A DNA stretch of 11,323 nt. It comes from Candidatus Bathyarchaeota archaeon. GTDB lineage: Archaea > Thermoproteota > Bathyarchaeia > RBG-16-48-13 > GCA-020355125. Shown here piece after piece: positions 6,634-11,323 of the stretch (position 1 is the stretch's first letter; each line of letters opens with the position of its first letter). The position numbers and the translations under genes are program-made. Below the pieces are notes generated by a model. The model was not told the origin of the DNA. It did not search any database and saw only the letters and a list, made by a program, of their open reading frames with translations. Location: the NCBI GenBank assembly GCA_030607815.1, contig JAUWJG010000020.1:1-11323 (forward strand), in the 5' to 3' direction.

Positions 6634-7740
6634 GTGTCATTAATTCAATTAGTAGATGTGACAAAAAAGTACGATGAGGTTACTGCTCTTGACCACTTAA
6701 GTCTATCAATTGAAGATAAAGAATACGTTTGTGTACTAGGACCTACCGGTGCTGGTAAGACTACTCTGCTTCGAATAATTGCAGGTTTACTTGAACCAGA
6801 TGAAGGTAAGATATATATTGCGGGAATACTTGTTAATGGGCTCCCTCCTGAGGAACGGAACGCGGTCTATATGTTCCAACAGTTTGCCCTGTTTCCCCAC
6901 ATGAATGTTTGGCAGAATGTCTCCTTTAGTCCAGTTATTAAAGATTATCAGGAGAGTAGGATCAAGAGGTTAACCTTAGAAATCTTAGAGATGGTTAAGC
7001 TAGCAGATAGACGCGACGCTTTTCCTCATGAATTAAGTGGAGGAATGCAACAAAGGGTAGCGTTAGCTAGGGGTATCGCTTCTGGATCTAGAATTCTCTT
7101 GCTTGATGAACCTTTGGGTGCTTTAGATGCAAGATTAAGAGTTGATCTTCGTGCTCAGTTAAGAAAATTAGCTGAGGATCAGGAACTTACAACTATTCAC
7201 GTTACACATGATCAAGAAGAGGCTTTGATGATTGCTGATAGAGTTGTGGTTATCCGAAAGGGTAAGATAGAGCAAATGGGAACTCCACATGAGATTTACA
7301 CAAGCCCCAAGTCCGCGTTTATAATGAGTTTTGTTGGTGGAGCTAATTTCTTTGAAGGAAACGTTATCAAAGTGGATGATTCGGGTTCTATTATTGAAAT
7401 CCTTGATCGTCAGAAGGTTCATGTTTCAGATATTAGTAGAAATGTCGGTGAAAAAGTAGTTGTAGCCGTAAGACTCGAAGATATAATACTTGGAAAAGTT
7501 GATGGACTTGAATCAAACATTTTTTCGGGAATGATTAAATCTACAATGTTTCTTGGGAGTTCAATAGAGTATGTGATAAAGCTTGACAATGGTATCACTG
7601 TATCTTCTAAGAGGTTAATTTCCGATGCATATAAGTCACAAAAACCAAAAGAGCATGTTTTTGTTTCATTTCTTCCAGAAAAATGTTACGTCTTTGAGTA
7701 TCCAAAGATTGGGCTTCTCAAAGAGATTGAGGCGATTTAA
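6634..7740 (+). CDS. ABC transporter ATP-binding protein 1 (CysA/ModC/PotA-like, with TOBE domain)
   Basis: This 368-residue cytoplasmic ATPase energises the fused permease. Motifs are complete: Walker A GPTGAGKTT (36-44), Q-loop FQQ (81-83), signature LSGGMQQ (134-140), Walker B ILLLDEP with D158 and E159, and switch His192. From about residue 235 onward a TOBE-type C-terminal extension is present (VAVRLEDI motif), as in sulfate, molybdate, iron and polyamine importers, where it can sense ligand or regulate. The start is GTG at 6634, with GGTGA at 6621-6625 overlapping the permease stop codon. The second ATPase starts directly after its stop codon. It is a clear paralog of that neighbour but well diverged, so the two are not a recent copy. 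Confidence 0.9.
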   Translation: MSLIQLVDVTKKYDEVTALDHLSLSIEDKEYVCVLGPTGAGKTTLLRIIAGLLEPDEGKIYIAGILVNGLPPEERNAVYMFQQFALFPHMNVWQNVSFSPVIKDYQESRIKRLTLEILEMVKLADRRDAFPHELSGGMQQRVALARGIASGSRILLLDEPLGALDARLRVDLRAQLRKLAEDQELTTIHVTHDQEEALMIADRVVVIRKGKIEQMGTPHEIYTSPKSAFIMSFVGGANFFEGNVIKVDDSGSIIEILDRQKVHVSDISRNVGEKVVVAVRLEDIILGKVDGLESNIFSGMIKSTMFLGSSIEYVIKLDNGITVSSKRLISDAYKSQKPKEHVFVSFLPEKCYVFEYPKIGLLKEIEAI

Positions 7741-8841
7741 TTGCCAGAAGTAAAACTTGTTAATGTCACTAAGAGATATGGAAATATCGTTGCGAATGAT
7801 AATATTAATCTCACAATTAATGATGGAGAATATGTGTCAGTAATAGGTCCTAGTGGTTGCGGTAAAACAACTCTCATAAAAAATATTTCAGGGATAATCA
7901 AACCAGATGAGGGTGAAATATATATAGCCGGTAACCTGGTAAACGAGGTTTCAATAGAAGATAGAGGGATAGGTTATGTCTTTCAAAACATTGCACTGTT
8001 TCCACATATGACTGTTTGGGAAAATATCACATATGGGCCTGCAGTGAAGGGTTGGTCACCTGAAAAGACAAATCCTTTAGCTCTTGAGATGCTAGAATTG
8101 ATCAAGCTAAGTGCTAGGTCAGACGCATATCCTTCTGAATTGAGTGGTGGTACACAACAGAAGACGGCTGTAGCAAGAGCTTTAACCTCAAGAGCTGAGC
8201 TTCTTATCCTTGATGAACCTTTGGGCGCTCTCGATGTAAAGGTTCGAACTGAGCTACGCTATGAATTAAGGAAGCTTGTGAAAGATTTAGGGTTAACCGC
8301 TCTTCATATTACACACGATCAAGAGGAAGCTATGTCCATATCTGATCGTGTTATTGTTATGAAGCGTGGTAGAATTGTAGAAGTAGGGAATCCAATTGAT
8401 CTATATACTAAACCAAAGAACATTTTCACTGCAAATTTTGTAGGTGAAGCAAATTTTCTTACAGGTATAATTCTTAAGATTTCGGATGATGAATCTTTAA
8501 TTGAAATCGGAGATGGTTTACGCCTCCTAACTAAAAATGGGAATTATAACGTAAATGATCGTGTAGTAGTTGCCTTCAGACCTGAATTTGCTTATATAAC
8601 TCATGTAAAAATGGGTAATACCCTGTCAGGTATAATCACGGAAGTGATGTACTCTGGAAACATAGGACGTGTTCGAATGAAATTGTCTAATGGTGACCCA
8701 ATCGTTATCAAAATGGCTTTAGGCATTAAAAATCATCAATTTCATCTCAATGATAACATTACGATTAACATTTTACCAGAAAATATACTAGTATATCCTT
8801 ATCCTGAGAAAGGATTAGAAATGGAATTAGCTCTAGAATGA
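7741..8841 (+). CDS. ABC transporter ATP-binding protein 2 (with TOBE domain)
   Basis: This 366-residue protein is the second ATPase of the operon. It begins with TTG immediately after the TAA of ATPase 1 (no intervening base), with a GAGG ribosome site inside the previous gene. Catalytic motifs are intact: Walker A GPSGCGKTT (36-44), Q-loop FQN (81-83), signature LSGGTQQK (134-141), Walker B LLILDEP with D158/E159, and His192. The Arg usual after the signature is Lys141. A TOBE-type C-terminal region with VAFRPE is present. The two ATPases have matching motif numbering and nearly equal length, consistent with an old duplication. Since the permease is a single fused chain with two different docking loops, the simplest model is one copy of each ATPase in a 1:1:1 complex; that is inference. 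A substitute-ATPase model is the alternative. Confidence 0.9.
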   Translation: MPEVKLVNVTKRYGNIVANDNINLTINDGEYVSVIGPSGCGKTTLIKNISGIIKPDEGEIYIAGNLVNEVSIEDRGIGYVFQNIALFPHMTVWENITYGPAVKGWSPEKTNPLALEMLELIKLSARSDAYPSELSGGTQQKTAVARALTSRAELLILDEPLGALDVKVRTELRYELRKLVKDLGLTALHITHDQEEAMSISDRVIVMKRGRIVEVGNPIDLYTKPKNIFTANFVGEANFLTGIILKISDDESLIEIGDGLRLLTKNGNYNVNDRVVVAFRPEFAYITHVKMGNTLSGIITEVMYSGNIGRVRMKLSNGDPIVIKMALGIKNHQFHLNDNITINILPENILVYPYPEKGLEMELALE

Positions 8842-8847
8842 TCTAAG

Positions 8848-8890
8848 TACTTCTTGAAAAGTATATGTTCAGTTTACTTATTCTTTTTTT
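8848..8890 (+). terminator. Terminator of the ABC operon
   Basis: Seven bases after the stop codon a small hairpin TACTT (8848-8852) / AAGTA (8859-8863) is followed by a pyrimidine-rich stretch ending in seven T (8884-8890). The T tract is the likely archaeal termination signal; the hairpin is weak. Confidence 0.45.
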
Positions 8891-8893
8891 CAA

Positions 8894-8985
8894 CTAAAGA
8901 GATTATGCATACAATAAAAGTAATGATTATCTAATTTTTGTCTTAAGACGATAGATATAGCGTCTTGTATGTAATCTCTCTTTGG
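8894..8985. repeat. Long imperfect inverted repeat with an inner palindrome
   Basis: 8894-8914 pairs with 8965-8985: seven pairs (8908-8914 with 8965-8971), a two-base bulge on the left, seven pairs (8899-8905 with 8972-8978), a two-base bulge on the right, then three A-T pairs, a G-T and a G-C. Between the arms are the palindrome GTCTTAAGAC (8940-8949) and a GACG/CGTC stem with a ten-base loop (8947-8950 / 8961-8964). A TATA-like GTATAT lies at 8861-8866. It could be a 3' untranslated structure, a small RNA, or a remnant of a small mobile element. Confidence 0.45.
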
Positions 8986-9265
8986 ATAATCTGAATAATC
9001 ATAATTGATTATATGTATGGTTCAAGATTTCTTTAACCGTAGATGAATCAGCTAAAAGTAATGTACATAAGAAATAGTATAATTGCGAGAAAAATTCTAG
9101 TAGAATCTTTTCATGAACACTTTACGTTTAACAAGAAGAATTTAGTAACTGGGAATATGTTTCCCTTTAAATAAGGATGTCAATTATTCGGTACATGAAT
9201 AAATTGTTGTTTACTGATCTCAAAATGGATAATCTGTATCGATAATTTCTTACTCATCTATTGAA

Positions 9266-9311
9266 GATCTTGTCTAATTATCATTATCAAGATAAAACCT
9301 TAAACAAGATC
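9266..9311. repeat. Nested inverted repeat upstream of ubiX
   Basis: GATCTTGT (9266-9273) and ACAAGATC (9304-9311) are exact complements. TTATC (9278-9282) and GATAA (9291-9295) pair inside. ATCTTG can alternatively pair with a second CAAGAT at 9288-9293. It lies about 90 bases before ubiX and probably upstream of its transcription start. Confidence 0.3.
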
Positions 9312-9361
9312 AAAATCTACAAATAACAGTTAAACGCTTATACTTGTGTTTCTAAGTGAAG

Positions 9362-9369
9362 TAATATAC
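9362..9369 (+). promoter_or_regulatory. TATA-like box for ubiX
   Basis: TAATATAC is centred about 35 bases before the ATG at 9400, implying a leader of only a few bases. A second candidate, CTTATACTT near 9334-9342, would give a longer leader. Confidence 0.3.
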
Positions 9370-9399
9370 TCTTTAATTGACTATTTAAGATGTGTACAA

Positions 9400-9957
9400 A
9401 TGCGATTAATTATAGCAGTGACAGGTGCAAGCGGCGTCATCTATAGTAAACGCCTTCTTGAAGTATTAAAAGAGAAAAATGTTGAAGTCCATCTGATCAT
9501 TAGTAATGCGAGTGAAAAAATACTTTACCATGAATTAGAAACAACTAAAGACGAATTAGAAAAATTGGCAACTAAGACTTATGCTGAAGACGATTTCTAC
9601 GCTCCTCTCGCCAGTGGTTCTTTCCTCGCTGATGGCATGATCATAATTCCATGCAGCTCTAAAACGGTGGCAGGTATTGCTCAAGGATATTCCGAAAACC
9701 TCATTTTGCGAGCCGCAGACGTTACGTTGAAAGAGCACAGAAAACTAATCCTTGTACCACGTGAAACCCCATTGAATGCTATACATCTTCGTAATCAATT
9801 AGAATTAGCTATGCAAGGCGTTGTTATATTACCAGCAATGCCGGCTTTCTATCATAAGCCGAAGAAGATTGATGACCTCGTCGATTTCATCGTAGGAAAA
9901 GTTTTAGACTCTGTAGGGATTCACAATAATTTATTTGAGAGATGGTCTGAACAGTAA
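9400..9957 (+). CDS. ubiX: UbiX/Pad1-family flavin prenyltransferase
   Basis: This 185-residue enzyme is of normal family length. It joins a dimethylallyl group to FMN to make prenylated FMN, the cofactor of UbiD-family decarboxylases. Visible motifs are the FMN-binding start RLIIAVTGASGVIY (2-15), SGS (72-74), PCSSKTVAGIAQG (84-96), RETPLN (121-126) and PAMPAFYHKP (145-154) with the conserved Tyr151. The frame is open back to a GTG at 9346, but family members begin right at M-R-L-I, so the ATG at 9400 is chosen. No ubiD homolog is in the window. In archaea, prenylated FMN is known to be needed by a UbiD-type decarboxylase in the modified mevalonate route to isoprenoid lipids, which is a plausible client here. 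It stands alone, with non-coding DNA on both sides. Confidence 0.92.
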   Translation: MRLIIAVTGASGVIYSKRLLEVLKEKNVEVHLIISNASEKILYHELETTKDELEKLATKTYAEDDFYAPLASGSFLADGMIIIPCSSKTVAGIAQGYSENLILRAADVTLKEHRKLILVPRETPLNAIHLRNQLELAMQGVVILPAMPAFYHKPKKIDDLVDFIVGKVLDSVGIHNNLFERWSEQ

Positions 9958-9961
9958 TCTT

Positions 9962-10007
9962 TTTCTTGTAAAGAAACCTAGTTTGTACATTCTCTTCTTT
10001 TTCTTTT
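9962..10007 (+). terminator. Terminator of ubiX
   Basis: Just after the stop codon (9957) a hairpin TTTCTT (9962-9967) / AAGAAA (9971-9976) is followed by a pyrimidine-rich, T-dominated stretch ending near 10007. The T-rich tracts fit archaeal termination. Confidence 0.45.
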
Positions 10008-10111
10008 AACCAATCTGCGCAAAATTGTTGGCAACTTAGTTTGATAACATTTATTTTCTAAAGGTGCGCTAATTATTCAGTTTTAACCATCTTCTTCCTG
10101 CATACTAGCCG

Positions 10112-10125
10112 TTTACTATAGTAAA
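10112..10125. promoter_or_regulatory. Perfect 14-base palindrome upstream of the HD gene
   Basis: TTTACTATAGTAAA is fully self-complementary; allowing a single unpaired A it extends by one G-C pair. It lies 65-78 bases before the start of the HD-domain gene, in a 232-base intergenic region. Position and symmetry suit an operator site, though the internal CTATAG could also be read as a TATA-like element. Confidence 0.35.
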
Positions 10126-10189
10126 ACAAATTAATATCAACAATGAATTTATTATTACCAGTTAATTAATTTAGATGCGATGGTGACTG

Positions 10190-10972
10190 TTGTTGCATAC
10201 TTTTCTAAAGTTACCATGTGGAGAAAATGATAAACTTAGAACCTTAGTTAAGAAGATGAGTGGCGATATCAAGTTACACACGTATTTGAAGTGTGCTAAT
10301 GTTATGGCAATTGATCGTATGGGTTTCACAGATCATGGTCCCATACATGTCACGATTGTTGCCAACTCCGCTCTGCGGATTCTCCGAATCTTGATTAAGA
10401 AAGGTATTACACCGAACATCATCAAGAACTATCATATGACAAATGATGACGCTGAACTTATCGTAGTGCTTGCTTCGATATTTCATGATCTTGGAATGGC
10501 TGTTGTAAGAGAAAAACATGAAGAATACAGCCTCTTATTATCCTTGAGCTTTCTCGAGAACTATCTTGAAACGATTTATGACCAAGAACATGCAACAATA
10601 ATGGCATCAGAGGTACTCCATGCATTGGCTACTCATGGTCCTCCGAGGAAACCTCTTACGGTAGAAGCAGGTGTTGTCAGAATTGCTGATGCGCTAGATA
10701 TGGAACAAGGTAGAGCAAGGATTCCTTTCAAAGCCGGGACCATTGACATACACTCAATATCAGCTCTATCTATTAAGAGTGTTAAAATTGAAGAAGGAAC
10801 CAAGAAACCGATAACTATTAGGATACAAATGACTGAATCTGCGGGAATATTTCAAATCGATCAACTATTAAGAGACAGAATAAAAGACTCCGGTTTGGAA
10901 AATTATCTACACGTCGTTGCCATGATAACTGGAGCGAAGAAATCTAAGATAATCGAAAAATTCGAGATATGA
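10190..10972 (+). CDS. HD-domain protein, putative metal-dependent phosphohydrolase
   Basis: This 260-residue cytosolic protein belongs to the HD superfamily in its archaeal form. The metal-site residues are all in place: H53 in DHGPIHV (48-54), the H99-D100 doublet in SIFHDLG, H110, H149 in ATHG, and D168 in IADALDMEQGRAR. HD enzymes use one or two metal ions to hydrolyse nucleotides or other phosphate esters; the substrate here cannot be inferred. After the HD core (about 40-175) comes a C-terminal region (180-260) of beta/alpha character that I cannot assign. The frame begins with tandem TTG codons (10190, 10193) just after an in-frame stop; GGTGA at 10182-10186 is better spaced for the second. 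The family normally includes the KLRTLVKK helix, so a start at the internal ATG 10256 is less likely. A perfect palindrome lies upstream. Confidence 0.8.
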   Translation: MLHTFLKLPCGENDKLRTLVKKMSGDIKLHTYLKCANVMAIDRMGFTDHGPIHVTIVANSALRILRILIKKGITPNIIKNYHMTNDDAELIVVLASIFHDLGMAVVREKHEEYSLLLSLSFLENYLETIYDQEHATIMASEVLHALATHGPPRKPLTVEAGVVRIADALDMEQGRARIPFKAGTIDIHSISALSIKSVKIEEGTKKPITIRIQMTESAGIFQIDQLLRDRIKDSGLENYLHVVAMITGAKKSKIIEKFEI

Positions 10973-11169
10973 ATAAGATCAAACTATTTTTTCATCCATA
11001 TCTAAGATCTGAAACCTACTTTACCCTCAATTTAATGGTTGCATCTTTACATATCACTATTTTTTTTGAAAGTATGTTGTTCAAATCTATAATTATTACT
11101 GTGGCATTAAATGTTGATAAAATTGTAGACTATAAGACGGGTGCAAGAAAATCTTTTAGGTCGAATTGA
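10969..11169 (+). CDS. Small hypothetical ORF, doubtful
   Basis: This 66-codon frame starts in an ATGA overlap with the stop of the HD gene, an arrangement often seen in real operons. Against it: no recognisable motif, an odd Phe/Ser/Ile-rich composition, T6 and T8 tracts inside that look like termination signals, and a 14-base overlap with a better supported convergent gene. I regard it as probably the 3' untranslated region of the HD transcript. Confidence 0.2.
   Translation: MNKIKLFFHPYLRSETYFTLNLMVASLHITIFFESMLFKSIIITVALNVDKIVDYKTGARKSFRSN
11060..11067 (+). terminator. T-tract terminator after the HD gene
   Basis: A run of eight T, preceded by a T6 run at 10987-10992, lies within 100 bases of the stop codon of the HD gene and before the convergent gene at the right edge. 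If correct, the 66-codon frame here is not a gene. Confidence 0.35.
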
Positions 11170-11323
11170 TCAGTTGTAACGCTGACTCAATAGTCACTTT
11201 CTCCACATCAGTTGAGAATGGGTAAACCCCGTAAACTCGACGCATCTTCGTCTCATAAGGGTACTCTATCTCATACGCGTTTTTAGTAGGGATGTATCCA
11301 ACCATTCCATTTGCAATTGACAC
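11156..11323 (-). CDS. C-terminal fragment, possibly neutral/alkaline ceramidase-like
   Basis: The minus strand is open from the right edge to a TAA at 11156-11158, giving the last 55 residues of a gene that continues outside the window. Codons look like a real gene. The segment ANGMVGYIPTKNAYEIEYPY, followed later by a VEKVTIESALQLI helix close to the C-terminus, resembles the 'NGYIGYIPTxEAYEEGGYE ... EKxxxxALxLL' ending of neutral/alkaline non-lysosomal ceramidase-like proteins, found also in archaea with unknown substrates. The GGYE element itself is not conserved here and only the tail is visible, so the family call is tentative while the coding call is firm. Confidence 0.5.
   Translation of the reverse strand: MSIANGMVGYIPTKNAYEIEYPYETKMRRVYGVYPFSTDVEKVTIESALQLINST

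Larger units (their letters stand above)
8842..9399. other. 558-base non-coding region
   Basis: No convincing gene, tRNA or C/D-box RNA is seen on either strand. The longest small frame noticed is 43 codons at 9043-9174, without a ribosome site. The region contains a T-tract, a long imperfect stem (8894-8985), a nested inverted repeat (9266-9311) and an 11-base direct repeat TGGATAATCTG at 8983-8993 and 9226-9236. The promoter for ubiX is expected at its right end. Confidence 0.6.

Noticed and set aside
351..8841. Mobile element or integrated genomic island
   Set aside because: No transposase, integrase, tRNA target or flanking direct repeats are seen, and codon and base usage look uniform across the genes.
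9043..9174. 43-codon frame on the + strand (starts M-N-Q-L-K-V-M-Y)
   Set aside because: No ribosome site, no recognisable motif, and an in-frame stop directly upstream. It is isolated in AT-rich non-coding DNA, where frames of this size arise by chance.
9346..9399. GTG start at 9346 for ubiX
   Set aside because: The extra 18 residues do not belong to the family, whose members begin at the M-R-L-I strand; a TATA-like box lies inside this segment.
8842..9399. tRNA, C/D-box RNA or CRISPR repeats in the long non-coding stretch
   Set aside because: No cloverleaf, no properly spaced TGATGA/CTGA boxes and no regularly spaced repeats were found; the TGGATAATCTG direct repeat occurs only twice.

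Overview
This AT-rich window comes from an archaeon. The evidence is an archaeal-type PiT phosphate permease paired with DUF47 (PhoU-like) proteins, an archaeal-style HD-domain protein, TATA-like boxes about 40-50 nt before several start codons, GGTGA/GGAG-type ribosome sites, frequent GTG/TTG starts, and T-tract 3' ends. The lineage cannot be fixed further from the sequence; uncultured TACK- or Asgard-type archaea are possible.

Layout: (1) 2-223 (+) is the C-terminal end of an AIR-synthase/HypE-like protein. (2) 351-782 (-) is a thioredoxin-coupled-type arsenate reductase, divergent from a DUF47/PhoU-like gene at 1020-1697 (+). (3) A PiT permease (1747-2760, -) follows a second DUF47 gene (2785-3456, -) in a two-gene operon. 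(4) Divergent from that operon is a compact four-gene ABC importer operon (3763-8841, +): membrane-anchored binding protein, fused double permease, and two different ATPases. (5) A 558-base non-coding stretch contains a long imperfect stem. (6) ubiX (9400-9957, +) and an HD-domain phosphohydrolase-like gene (10190-10972, +) follow, each with its own intergenic region. (7) On the minus strand at the right edge is the C-terminus of another protein (11156-11323), possibly ceramidase-like, with no start codon inside the window.

The first two thirds read as an oxyanion (phosphate/arsenate) handling island: a low-affinity permease, two PhoU-like accessory proteins, an arsenate reductase, and an ABC importer whose ligand is not known. 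The ABC importer is the most unusual part. Both permease halves are fused in one chain and two distinct, apparently intact ATPases are encoded, so the assembled transporter should be asymmetric. Its binding protein resembles an uncharacterised family better known from bacterial proteins that also carry a von Willebrand A domain. The intergenic region shared by the PiT and ABC operons has four copies of TTGAAAG (three +, one -), suggesting common regulation. The last third (ubiX, HD protein) looks like unrelated housekeeping functions.
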